DNA of 64,000 bases from assembly GCA_015501075.1 (NCBI GenBank), contig JADNYJ010000051.1, forward strand, positions 62,001 through 126,000. The letters run 5' to 3'. Position numbers and translations under genes: made by a program. Positions 12,337 through 23,596 of the stretch are shown here, one piece after another. The DNA is from Gymnopilus junonius. Lineage: Eukaryota > Basidiomycota > Agaricomycetes > Agaricales > Galerinaceae. Positions within the stretch are counted from its first letter, which is position 1. Every line of letters begins with the position of its first letter. Below the pieces are notes generated by a model, which was given only the letters and a program-made list of their open reading frames with translations, searched no databases and was not told the origin of the DNA.

Positions 12337-14478
12337 TTATCCTGCCTTAGATTTCTCCCATAATTTCTTCGTCAGATTCCAGACTTTAACGACACCCGTT
12401 CCAATGCTAGAAGTAATGAAAAGGTTCAGAATTATCGTAATCAGAACTAGACAAGCTTACTTTGTTTCCATGACTTTGTCCAAAGGAACCCAAATAACTA
12501 CATCCTGGTCGGTTTGGGGTTTTATATCAATGGTGCCTTTCCCATTCATTGCTTTCTTTCGTGCGGGTTCTTGTATTGAGAAAGACTCCAAAATCCCAGG
12601 CGGTTTGCTTCCACCCTCTAAGACGACCCACAGAACTTTATATGTTTTTCGTATATGCGAAAATATGTGGAGGACATCTCCAACAGGCTGGATCTTAGTG
12701 ATGGAAGTACCTCCCACCTTTACATCCCCGCTTTCATGTGAATTATGGAACGTGGGAGCAGGTGAGAAACCCGAGACAAGATTTGACAAAATCTTCGAAG
12801 ATAACGATTCTTGCTCATGGTGGGTAATGGTGGTTGAGACATCTACGGAGGTTGGAAAGTCATAAAGTCCAGCCAGAAGACCTGCAACGGGCAAAATTAA
12901 AGTAATAAACTAATATTAGCATACTTATTCACATACCATTCTCAGGTCGCCTGGTCATTAAGAAATACCTATCCTTCGCACTACATTTGGAATGCCATTC
13001 TATGACGTGGACAATATCCAACTCTTCTTGCGATTAGCTTTCATGGGAAAAGAGGTAACTTCAACGGGAGCCGGAACTGATTCGCAGAGATGACAAGCGT
13101 CTTCAATATCCATCAGGGTATCTAGCTACGCTTGGTCAAATACGAAAATAGAAATTACAAAAGAGAAGGATAATACCGATTGTTCATCAACGCCTTTGGA
13201 TTGCTGATAGGCAGCGCACCTGGTTCGTAGTGGACATTCCTGGCAATTGGGCTGGCGTACTTTACATACAGTACTCCCGAGTTCTATGAGGGCTTGGTTA
13301 ATGTCGCCAGGATGTCGCGCTATCTGAGAATAAGAATCGACCCCTTCCGACTTGGAGTTAGCCGTTGTGTCTAAGGACAAGTAATTAATTGGCCGGTTGG
13401 GTAATCCTTTCACTAAACCTACACCGAACCCTTACCTTCTATTTCCACCATCGTTTGCGCAGCTGCCCATAATATATCAAGAGTTGGCTTGGCTTTAGGG
13501 GGAGCATGGAGGGCAAGAAATCTACTTAGAAGCCGATGAACATTTCCATCAAGCTGAAATAGAACTTTCAGTTGTGCCGTCAATATCAGCTTTTTCATGA
13601 AGGCGTACCACGGGAACTTTTTCGCCATAAGCAATCGAACAGATCGCACCAGCACTGTAGCGACCTATGCCAGGAATATTGGCCTCCATATCTTTGGCGT
13701 TGTCAGGCAACCTTCCATCATGATCCTTTACTGCTTTTTGGGCCCCTGCAAGGAGCCGACTGGCCCTGCTATAGTAGCCAAGCCCCTTCCATAAACTATT
13801 GACCTCGTCGATTGTCGCTCCGGCCTAAGGGTGAGTCAGTCCAGTTCTCAACGCAATAGTGGCGTTGCACCGACGAGATCACGAATAGTGGGAAATCTGC
13901 AAATATCTGTCATCTCACACTGAACTCGTCGGGACTGATGGAATAGTAATATCGTGTGCATACCTCTGCATCCATCGGTTATAGTAAGGAATAACTGTGG
14001 TGACTTGGGTTTGTTGCAACATTATTTCCGAGATCCATACCTGTAAATTAATATCGGTACCACAATCTACAATTCACCGGGAGGGAATGCCAAATACCTC
14101 ATAAGCCCTTTGTGCACGCTCCTCTGGTCCCAGGTTGGGATCGTATGGTTGACGCCAGGGCATCCCACGAATGTCGCGTACAGTTTGATACCAACTCAAC
14201 AGAGCAGAACGCACTGCTTGAGGAAATGAAATGGCATGGGTAGACTTTGCATGGAGTGGGACAGCTGCATAGCCTCGTTCGTCTTCGTCTCCATGAGCGG
14301 ACACGTCATGCTTGGGTTTCTTGCGTGCCGTGGCCTTGTTCTTCTTTTTGGAAGGAAAATGCTTTGATTTCAATTCAAACGACGCGTCGTCAAATTCAGA
14401 ATCACTCGGAGAGGCCACTATTCCTTCATTACTCCAGCTTCCGGAATCCAGGGATTGGGATCGTCGGCGTTTCGCCAT
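12337..14478 (-). CDS. MYH1: A/G-specific adenine DNA glycosylase (MutY homologue)
   Basis: MutY homologues remove adenine mispaired with 8-oxoguanine in base excision repair, in nucleus and mitochondria. The first exon (from ATG 14478) has a basic, Ser-rich N-terminal extension with [13 protein letters not shown], a likely nuclear signal, then the conserved [11 protein letters not shown] and YEVF. A middle exon carries [17 protein letters not shown] and the Cys residues of the 4Fe-4S loop (C-x6-C-x2-C-x5-C pattern in [17 protein letters not shown]). The C-terminal NUDIX-like 8-oxoG recognition domain contains AGLYDFPT, ending after a last intron with [18 protein letters not shown]. The stop is at 12337-12339. 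The gene is divergent from the F-box gene at 14981. No frame break was noticed. Confidence 0.85.
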
Positions 14479-14980
14479 TAAAGCGTCTCGAAAGATACTA
14501 TATCAGTCAGGTAAGACCCCTTGACAACAAAATTATGCGGTGGATTGTTGATAGACACGTCAAAGTGCAAAGAAAATGTTGATGGTCAGTTATGAATGCA
14601 CTTCCCGCCAACGCAGTCCAGCTGAAACTGCAGCCAATCAACCACAAATAAACGTGCGGGACAACATTGCACTGCCATTCCTTTGCGCCTTGTACTTTGC
14701 GCCCACTATCCCCCTGAAGAACGTAAGGCTGCAATCTCAATTTGACTCAAGAAGATTGAAAATTACAAGGCGACATCGCATTCTACCTCATTTGTCGTCA
14801 GCAGTGGTTTTCCGGAGCCTTTCCCTGTCATATGAGCCACAGAACGTCTGACACGCCGTGTGTGCGTGCACTTGGACCTTATTGGGTTTACTGCTCTGCC
14901 TTGTATTCTTTAAAAATGTCTGTCATAAAACTATTGCCTCTGTCTATTAATTTAGGCCTGCCCTCTCCAAAGTCTCCCTT
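14479..14980. promoter_or_regulatory. Divergent promoter region between MYH1 and F-box-like gene
   Basis: Roughly 500 bp lies between two divergently transcribed starts (ATG 14478 minus, ATG 14981 plus). Open frames here lack family motifs. It is the expected shared promoter region, but I did not identify a defined binding site. Confidence 0.35.
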
Positions 14981-16310
14981 ATGTCCAACCCGGTAGTGCA
15001 CGTCAGTGTACTATCTAGCAGCGAGAGGGCCTCACGACTTGCTCCCGAAATCCACCAGATGATATTGGACAACATCCGGGACTCAAAATTTCACCTTTCG
15101 AATTGCAGTCTCGTATGCGGGTCTTGGCTACATCTATGTCGATATCACCTCTTCAATGAGGTGAATTTTCGTAGCGACTTTGCACGGTTCTTGTCTTCCT
15201 CTCCCCATGCTGCACATACGGTTGCTCCCTACATTCGTAAGGTAGTTATCAAGGGTAATATGACGGTTCGGGGAGATGGAGATTTTCTTATCAAATCAGC
15301 TTTTCAACTCCCAGTTCTTAGGTCTCTCCATGTCGCAAGATTTTCTTGGGAGTGCATAAAATCGCCTTTAGACCTCGCACTGGGAACTCCAGCCGTGATT
15401 CAACTTTCGGTTCTGCAACTTCAATCAGTTTCTTTTGCGTCGTTTAAGATACTCGCTGATTTTTTCGATTCGCTTTCTGTTCTTCAAGACCTTTCACTCG
15501 ATAATATTTCGTGGGATGCATTGGGATGTAATTCGACTGAAGATAGGTGTTTCCAAGACCATGCTCCTAAGCAGTCTTCATTCAAAAAATTGCATCTCGC
15601 TTCTTGTCACAATATAGTAGTGCTCAATTGGTTGCTATACGGCATCGTGTCAGACATGCCGATCGAGGACACCAATTCCTGCCGCCAATTTCCTCGTCTC
15701 GTGGCACTATCTTTCCCCGATATTCTTCCAGCAGAGGCGAATACTTTTGGCACGTTTCTATTTTCGCTCGGTGAAACATTGCAGCATTTAGACTTGGGAA
15801 TATTGGTTCAAAGTAATGATGGTCGAAGTCTGGACGGTTAGTTGCGTCCAGATTGCTCTTCACATTGTCTCAACGCATAAACTGATCAATTTGACTTTTA
15901 TTGCAGGCTTTTTGCATCATCTCAGCCTCTCTACCAACACCAATTTGAAATCCATCATCATACACCAGATAAACCTTTTTCAATTCCCCTCCCATGTGGT
16001 TCAGGTTACACAGTCGCTCTCTACTTCGATTTTATCGCCGTGTGCTTGGATTCCCCCTTTTATATCGACCATCCGATCTACTGTCGTCCAGTCCGTCGAC
16101 TTTCGCATGTGGTTTAGCAACGAAACTCAGTTGGACATATTTCCCTGGTCTGACTTGTCGTCAGCACTCCTCAAAATCGGAGTCCCTAATTTACGATTCC
16201 ATATCTCTGGTATTGGAAGAGACACGGACCTAGTCGAAGGATGGATCACAAAACGTATAGAAATTTTTGACCAGAATAAGACCAACCTTCAATTTGATTT
16301 TTTGGGATGA
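14981..16310 (+). CDS. F-box-like protein of unknown target
   Basis: The N-terminus has an F-box-like segment (LAPEIHQMILDNIRDSKFHL followed by SLVCGSWLHLCRYHLFNEV), which in related proteins binds Skp1 and recruits substrates to an SCF ubiquitin ligase. The rest is a Leu-rich region with irregular LRR-like strands (for example LSLDNISWDALG, LQHLDLGILV, LHHLSLSTNTNLKSIII), as is common in the large, fast-evolving F-box families of Agaricomycetes. Exon 1 is 14981-15835, a 71-nt intron follows (15836-15906, donor GTTAGT), and exon 2 runs to the TGA at 16308-16310. This gives about 419 residues. The substrate cannot be predicted. The gene appears intact. Confidence 0.75.
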
Positions 16311-17629
16311 TTTAATGCCCCAATTCCAATAATTAATTTCGAAATTCATACCTCGTTTCCTTCGCTAATTTCAGCTTTCGCGTATCACGACCGTCGCCTC
16401 TCTTTTTCTTTTGCAAATTTGTAGCAATAAATGTCCCTGTAGCCTTAGTTTCCCATCTGTATGTTCCTTCGATACTGTATTTCTAGTTTTGGCTACCCAG
16501 CATGTATCCCTAGCTTCCCTTACGACTGCCGTTGATAGATATGTATCATTAGCCTTCAAATGTCATGCTGATAACCTTTTCTGTCTGCCGATCTCAGGAC
16601 TTAAGCAAAATATTCCCGAACCTTACCCGGCGCGCCAAGAAGAGCTAGAAAGTCAACAACTCGACTCCTGCACAACTCCTTTTCCGGATGAACATAAATG
16701 AAAAAAGGTCCAACAATGTCATATGCACGTGGCATACCTCGGAAACCGCCTCTTTTCAGGATCAAACCTAGAAACTCTCGTGAGTTTGTGAATCGGAGCG
16801 AGGTATTACGCTACATAGTGTGCTCGAGTAACCATGATTTGCCGTCACACGAGATGATCCCAGGTGCGTACGTGCGGACGACATGGGTAACAGCAGAGAG
16901 CCGAGGTTGGTCTCGATCTCGAGTTGGACATGGAAAGAACACCGTGTGGAATCCTAAGCACACATAGAGAAAAGATTTCACTGGAATCCGGGGTTCTGAA
17001 TTTGAGTGCGCATATGTACGCGGTGCGGTTTCATTTGTTGGAAATGCAGCTTTTCTCTCAAATGTCATCGGGGCAAGGCTATCTTGATCGATCTGCTAAA
17101 GAGAGACAACTTTATCAAACGATCTAAATATCGTGGTATATAACATACCCTTTGGCTTATGATATAGTTACTGTGCACGGAAATAGACCAGGGAAATCAT
17201 GCGGACCTGCTTGCCCTAAATGCAAAACGCCGTCTGCAGATGAGTCAAGGTGTCGTTTAGATCGCTCTGGGAGACTGGCTCCAAATTTACTACATGGATT
17301 ACCCATGTCTATACACGCTTTGATGCACGATCCTGTCGAGTGGGAGTAAGTTGAGCATATAGAGTTATGTATATTAAATGACTGTTTCATGTTCATCACC
17401 TTTAGCGAAGGACGAGGCACGCGATAACAGACCACAGAAGAGAAGATGCGCAGGTATGTTCCAGTGATAGGGTGACAGGTCTCAAATTACTTCAGAAAGA
17501 GTAGCGAGTGCAAATTAAATACGAATACATGCCAGAAAGCGAAGCGGCTTCCCAACCCAAGTAACATGACTGATTCGATTAATTGTTTTCCACGTTCTCG
17601 AAGTCTGCTTGAAGTCGAAATCGGTACAA
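16311..17629. other. Interval with no confident gene
   Basis: Open frames are short. One minus-strand frame ending near 17157 follows a plausible splice acceptor and reads through ACIDMGNPC and LHLGQAGPHDFPGLF. It could be the last exon of an unrecognised minus-strand gene whose other pieces lie at 17630-18208. I see nothing else supportable. Confidence 0.3.
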
Positions 17630-18208
17630 AGGTGATCCGGTCAACTTTCTAAAATTCGCAACACCAATACCTCAAGATGAGGGCACATGTCAAGACCTTT
17701 TATAGCAAATCTCCCAAGGAAATTTGGCGGAACTGCCCATGCCAAAAAGCTTAGGCCTGCCCATGCATAATGCAAATAGGCATCGGCTTCATCCGAATAC
17801 ATGCCCGGAGCCAAGGTCATGGTATCCTCTAAGATTCGTGCTTTGCCGACAGTTCCAATCGCGGAGGGAAAGTCGAGGAAGAGGATTTCAAAAAGAGACA
17901 GAGACAGAAATAGGAACCGCGAGAATATGTAGTTGAACCATAGAATACCCGAGGGAGAGCAATTGATGATCTGCTTGGCAATATACCACAGAAACCGCGC
18001 TCGTCATCTGCAGCTGCGTCGTACCTTGCCTAGATAACTGCATTGCAAACAAGGAAGCGCCCATGGAGTCCAAATCGGATCTATCCCAAAATCCATTCAA
18101 AACTTTCACTCCATAAATGAGCAATCTAATAGATCGTCCAGAGAAGGCAGAGGAAAATAACAGCTGACTGGCAAGTGGGAGAAAAACCGGTAAGAGGGGA
18201 TGCAAAAA
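17630..18208 (-). other. Possible exons of an unrecognised minus-strand gene
   Basis: Two minus-strand segments look protein-like. One (about 18208-18024) reads PVFLPLASQLLFSSAFSGR and LLIYGVKVLNGFWDRSDL. After a candidate intron (donor GTACGA, acceptor CAAG) a second open stretch of more than 100 codons continues to about 17635, with MTLAPGMYSDEADAYLHYAW and GLSFLAWAVPPNFLGRF. The composition (hydrophobic, Trp/Pro-containing) is unlike random AT-rich frames. I do not recognise the family, cannot fix a start, and cannot exclude a gene remnant. Confidence 0.25.
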
Positions 18209-18532
18209 TCAGCCGCTTTCAGAATTCCTGACGTATCATGATTGGGTGATTGATACAACCATGGAACAGCAGACTGCTCAAAGCCTTAAATTTAACGTAA
18301 AAATCAGGACGAGCACGAGCGTTGGAATACTATACCTTGAACAGCCTCAGCATTCCAATGCGGACGATAGCGGGGCAAAGTGTTCGGAGGATGGCGATTG
18401 GCGTGAAACATACGATGACGGCGGCGGCTGTGTCAATACGATGACATAATCAAGTCGCCACGTCGTGACCCTACTGGTGACACGTCTCGTTCACCGCCCA
18501 CTCCTCGACTCCGTCCTCTGCTCACCACCACC

Positions 18533-19799
18533 ATGTCGTCGAGAATCAGCATCGCCCGCCCGCAGTCCAACTACAATGTCGACCCGCATGGGCTGTCCAA
18601 CTCCCGTCCCTCCTCAGGCTACAGAGCCGCCAACCCTGACGACCCGCTCGAGAAAATCCGAGCGCTCAGTAAAACGATAGAGGACAACGTCGAGATCTAC
18701 TCCCAGCCTTTGAAACCCCATTTGCCGGCAATTGGTCGTTTCTTGATTGTGGTCACATTCTTGGAGGATGCGTTGAGGATTATGACGCAGTGGGGAGATC
18801 AAATTTGGTACTTGCAACAGTACGTATATTCTTGTACCATCCTGTGCCAGCGAGGCACTGAGACGAATGCAGACATCGGTCTTTCCCATGGGGAATCTCG
18901 CATCTCTTCCTTATTACTAATGTCATCGTGAGTCGCACTCTAATTCGCCTGTCATTCTGTGGTTTACGAGGTTTTACCGTGATGTGTAGACTATGCTCAT
19001 CGGCTCTGGTGCAATCATCCTCAAGAAGCATACGGAATATGCTACTGGCGGTCTCTTGGGCGTTGTTATTATTCAAGGCTTTGGATATGGTCTCATCTTC
19101 GACTTAAACTTCTTCCTTCGCAACCTGAGTGTCATTGGTGGTCTCTTCATGGTTTTCAGTGATTCTATGGTGTCACGGAAACCTATCTTCGCCGGCCTGC
19201 CCAGCATTAGCGAGACCGACCGAAAGAAATAGTAAGAGCATCAGTCTATTGCAGTCTTCTTAATAATCTAATTTTTTTGTTAGTTTTCTGCTCGCCGGTC
19301 GTGTCCTCCTTATCTTCCTTTTCGTCGGTTTCATCTTGCAAGGAGAATGGAGCATCATCCGACTCTTCGTCTCTGTCATTGGTTTAGCTGCCTGTGTCAT
19401 GGTTGCCGTTGGCTTCAAGGCCAAATGGTCAGCCGCCTTCCTTGTCCTCGTCTTAAGTATCTTCAATGTCTTTGCCAACAACTGGTGGTCTGTACACTCT
19501 GCGCATCCCCAGCGCGATTTCCTCAAGTAAGCTCCCTTCTTTTATTTACTTTATAACTGCTTGTTGATGTATTTGTTTATAGATACGATTTCTTCCAGAC
19601 CCTCTGTTCGTATTTCAGTCATTTATTCTACTTGCATGTACTGACAGTTACCTCAACCAATTTACAGCCATCGTTGGTGGGCTTATCCTATTGGTCAACA
19701 TGGGTCCTGGTAAGTCCTCATACAGTCTCATTGCAAGACCAATGCTTACAACATCCTTCAGGTGGTCTCTCCGTCGACGAGAAGAAGAAGACGTATTAA
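18533..19799 (+). CDS. ERV29: ER cargo receptor of the Erv29/SURF4 family
   Basis: A multi-spanning membrane protein that packages soluble secretory cargo into COPII vesicles and cycles between ER and Golgi. After a cytosolic N-terminus of about 40 residues come family blocks IEDNVEIYSQPLKPHLPAIG, FLEDALRIMTQWGDQ, SFPWGISHLFLITNVI, LIFDLNFFLRNLSVIGG, WSVHSAHPQRDFLKYDFFQ and GGLILLVNMGPGGLSVDEKK. The extreme C-terminus ends in KKTY, a canonical dilysine KKXX retrieval signal for COPI. At least four short introns interrupt the gene. One puts the donor inside the Gln codon before HRSFPWG, another follows NVI. The start ATG at 18533 has a good ACCACC context. The stop is at 19797-19799. Confidence 0.9.
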
Positions 19800-20445
19800 A
19801 ATCACCACATTTATTAGTATTACCCATGGATCGTATAGCCCATTGAATCCATCTTCATATCCTATTATGCCTATGGAGGCTCGGTGTGAGATTTTCGGGT
19901 CAGATATTTGCGTATACCCTTGTATCCCACATGCCTCCTTCCTACTCAAAATGATATTCGCTTTTCCCGACGAGTCGCCTTTACAAGTCAAGGTCTGGTA
20001 CTGAAAGCCAGCATTATGAATGGTCTACGCGAGGTCCGGGGACAGGTACATACGCCCGACTTCCACGTTACACACGCAATGGCTCCACTGAGGTTCCAGG
20101 AGCCACGTATTCCATACAATATCGTTAACGTTAGGGCTTGAGTTATGTTAGATTATGAATGCTAAGAAAAGGTGCCTTAGCGCATCGATGACGCTGAATC
20201 TGGAGTCCAGCCGAAGTCTAGCCGCATCTATAATCTAATCTAATCTGATAATGGTATCGGCTCGGCTCTAATTATAGACAACACGTGAGCCAGATAAAAA
20301 TCGGGGGAAAATCACTGTTTGAAATTTCATTTACCTTACCTTCCCATTCAATTCTGACTCTTTGGACTACGTCTGGCCTCTATTTAAACATCCTTCTGAT
20401 TACTAGACGACTTTTTATCCATATTTTCAAGCAAAACCCTCTGTG
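19800..20445. promoter_or_regulatory. Intergenic region upstream of ENP2
   Basis: About 650 bp between the ERV29 stop and ENP2 start. It contains repeated short TAATCTAATCTAATC-like runs near 20230-20245 but no coding sequence. It should hold the ERV29 terminator and the ENP2 promoter; no specific element was identified. Confidence 0.35.
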
Positions 20446-23071
20446 ATGGCGGACACAAGTAATGTCAAGGTCTACACTGTAAATGGCGCAACAGCAGGCT
20501 CTTCTTCCTCTTTACCAGACTGGCTCACCAGAAAACGAGCTGCGAAAGGGAAAAGAGCAGTGAGGGAGCATGTAGAGGGCACTATTGAACTCATCCAGGG
20601 ATTCGAGTTTCCGGAAGCCAGTAATCGTCTCAAGACGACGAGGGACGGGCACCATGTCATTGCAACGGGGACTTACAAACCGCAAATGCGGGTTTGGGAT
20701 TTGGATCAGCTGTCTCTGAAGTTCGAGCGACACTCAGATGCTGAAAATGTGGACTTTGTTGTGCGTGAGTTGTTCACCGGTTCTTAAAGGTGGTCTTGCG
20801 GTTTTCAGTTGGAACTCATGTTTTTTTGTCTTCTAATTTTTAGATGCTCTCGGATGACTGGACAAAGTCTGTACACCTCCAAAATGACCGGACGATAGAA
20901 CTTCATACACAGGGCGGCTTTCACTACCGAACAAGAATACCCCGTTTCGGTCGCTCGCTTGCATATCATTTCCCTTCATGCGACACCTACTTAGCAGCCA
21001 CAGGCAATGAAGTTTACCGACTCAACCTCGACCAAGGGCGGTTCATGACGCCTCTGTCTATTGAAGAAGGGGACGACGGAGAAATCCTGGGAGTCAACGT
21101 TGTAGACATTAACCCAGTGCACAATCTCCTTGCTTTTGGAATCGACGGAAATGGGACCACACAATTCTGGGATCCACGTTCTCGCTCGCGTGTGGGTATC
21201 CTGAGGTTGCCTCGAGACCGACTTATGCCTGTCGGTGGGCTGGAGGACAGTCTCAGCGTCACCGCCATCGCATCTCGTGTGGATGGGCTGTCGTATGCCC
21301 TTGGGACTTCGACGGGGCATACAGTTCTGTATGATATCCGTGCCGCGAAACCTTTTGCGCTGAAGGACCAGGGGTATGGGTTACCTGTTAAGGATGTGAC
21401 CTGGATTGAGGGAGGTAGTCGTATGGCTGGAGATGGAATGGTTCTCAGCGCTGACAAGAAGGTCATAAAAATTTGGGACCGCAATGCAGTATGCCTTTTT
21501 TTTCTCCGCTTTCAGTTACTCGAACTCACAAAATGTCTTCTCGCATAGCCTGTGTCCAACTTTGTCTCAATTACTCCAGCAAGCGACTTGAACGATGTCC
21601 ATCATGTTCCTGGTAGTGGCTTGCTTATGACAGCCAACGAAGGCATCCAAATGGCAACGTACTACATCCCTCAACTTGGGCCTGCTCCACGTTGGGCTAG
21701 CTTCCTGGAGAACATCACTGAAGAAATGGAGGATCAAACCACGCGGTCTGTTTACGATGATTACAAGTTTGTTGGGCGCAATGAGCTCAAGCAGTACGTA
21801 TAGCATCCTTGTCATGAGCCATATCTGATAAAATCTAACAATTTTACTTCTTTTTCTAGCCTGGGTTTAGACCACCTCGTTGGCACACCCGCTCTCAAAC
21901 CATACATGCACGGCTACTTCATGTCTCTCAAGCTGTATGACACAGCCCGACTCATTGCCAATCCCTTCGCGTACGATGAGTATCGCGAGAAACTTGTCCG
22001 AGAAAAGATGGAGAAGATGGCTGAAACCAGAATTCGGTCATCGAAGAAGGGTGCGAGTGTCAAGGTTAACAAGGCTCTTGCCGAGAAGATTTTGAAGGAG
22101 GAAGAGAAGGCCAAGCTGAGGGCGGAGAAGAAGCAGAAGAGGAAGGTTGCTGCTGACTTTATGGACGTTGATAATGAAGAAGCCGCTGAGGGTACAAAGG
22201 AAGAAAAGGAGGAGTCTGAGAGACGACCCAATTTACTCTCGGATCCTCGTTTTGCCAAAGTATTTGAAGATCCGGCCTTTGCCATCGACGAGAACTCGAG
22301 AGAATTTGCGTTGCTCAATCCATCAGCTGCTGCTCAGATCAGAGAGGGTACTTGGCAGAAGACCGCCATGGAAGAAGAGGAGGAGGAAAGCGACAAGTTC
22401 TCCAGTGATGGTCTCGGCAGAAGCGACGACGAGAGTGCGAGTGACGAAGATGACGAGGATGCTTCTAGCGATAGCAGCGCTGAGGGAGGTTCGTTTCTTG
22501 CATTTTTTTAATCCTCTATCAGGAACTTCATTTACCATTTGTTGGTTTTCTAGAACTTACAAAATACGTGCCCCAATCTCGGGACCAAAATAGGCAAAGT
22601 TGGAACCCTACTGCCAACCCAAGAGCCCGCAACCAAAACAACAAAAAAATTGATATGGTACCCATGCGCCCTCAAACAGCCGGTCTATCTCAGCGTGCTG
22701 GTTCTTCCATAGACAAAAATGCTACCTTTGGACAGCGCCGCGCGCCGCCATCTAAAGAAAACGCTTTGGCTTCTGGTAAGAAGCCAGCATTTCGAGGAAG
22801 GAGGTCTGCAGGTGCAAACGACCACGACGACAGGGGTCCAATGGAGATTTCTTGGGTGCCCTCATCTTCAGGGAACAAGGACGGGGATGGAGAAGAAGGG
22901 GGGCGCAGGAAGGATAAGGCTCGCCGGAAGGGCGTCGAGACGTTCGGTGCGGGTCTGGAAAAGGGAGCAGTGGAGGACAAGGCCGACTTGGCTGAATCTG
23001 AAAGGCATGGTCGGACACACCGGAGACAAGGTATTCGTAGTGGCAGTAAAAACGCCTTCCGGCGGATTTGA
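20446..23071 (+). CDS. ENP2: Nucleolar ribosome-biogenesis WD40 protein Enp2/NOL10
   Basis: A WD40-repeat protein of the small-subunit processome, needed for 18S rRNA maturation in the nucleolus. Exon 1 starts at ATG 20446 with VKVYTVNG and SLPDWLTRKRAAKGKR. The beta-propeller follows: YKPQMRVWDLDQLSLKFERH, MLSDDWTKSVHLQNDRTIEL, HNLLAFGIDGNGTTQFWDPR and KKVIKIWDRNA. A conserved block YYIPQLGPAPRWASFLENIT and RNELKQLGLDHLVGTPALKP leads to the charged C-terminus. That region has EYREKLVREKMEKMAETRIR, RRPNLLSDPRFAKVFEDPAF and a long Asp/Glu/Ser stretch. It ends in a Lys/Arg-rich tail with HRRQGIRSGSKNAFRRI. Short introns lie around 20763-20843, 21487-21549, 21796-21861 and 22486-22552. No frame break was seen. 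Confidence 0.9.
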
Positions 23072-23596
23072 TGGGCATTATGGGACTGGTTCTTTCGAAT
23101 TCTATCCTTGGTCACATTGCGCCTGTCTTTTTTTTCGTTGGATTGCTTTGATGTTAATGTCATTTTTTCGCCGTTGCTATTTCTTTCTTATCCTTTTGGT
23201 TCAAATTTAAAGAACGCATCTAACTCGGGGTCTGATTTCCCACTTTGAATGATTATCGATTATGTAGCACGCCAGAATGATATGAGACGTGGAAGGTTAA
23301 TCGAATTACGACATGAGAGGCACTGTTTAAATTTAAAAAACGCACACTGTCTGTACCACGCATTCGAAGAAGTGCGGCGAGGTGTCGGACAGGAGTTGAT
23401 ACTCCTAAGAAAGTGGCTACCTCTATCACGGTTCTGAGGCGCGTTATAATTGGGAAAGGGTTTATAAAGGACGTTTAAATGAAAACGTTATAACTTAAGT
23501 GACATATTTCTTGAGTCTCCAGAATACTTGGTAGGAATTCACACACCGCGGCTGTGGTGCAAAAAGCCGTACCATTTAAACAGCAGTTCAGTTTCA
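23072..23596. other. Convergent 3' intergenic region, ENP2 and alcohol dehydrogenase
   Basis: About 525 bp separates the convergent 3' ends. No gene, RNA or repeat was recognised; it should contain both terminators. Confidence 0.4.

Noticed and set aside
12404..12865. Plus-strand open frame of about 150 codons
   Set aside because: It lies opposite the NUDIX-like domain of the MutY homologue and mirrors its codon structure.
22690..23163. Several frames of about 100-160 codons at the ENP2 3' end
   Set aside because: They overlap the ENP2 charged tail, which explains the sequence; low-complexity codons give long frames on all strands.
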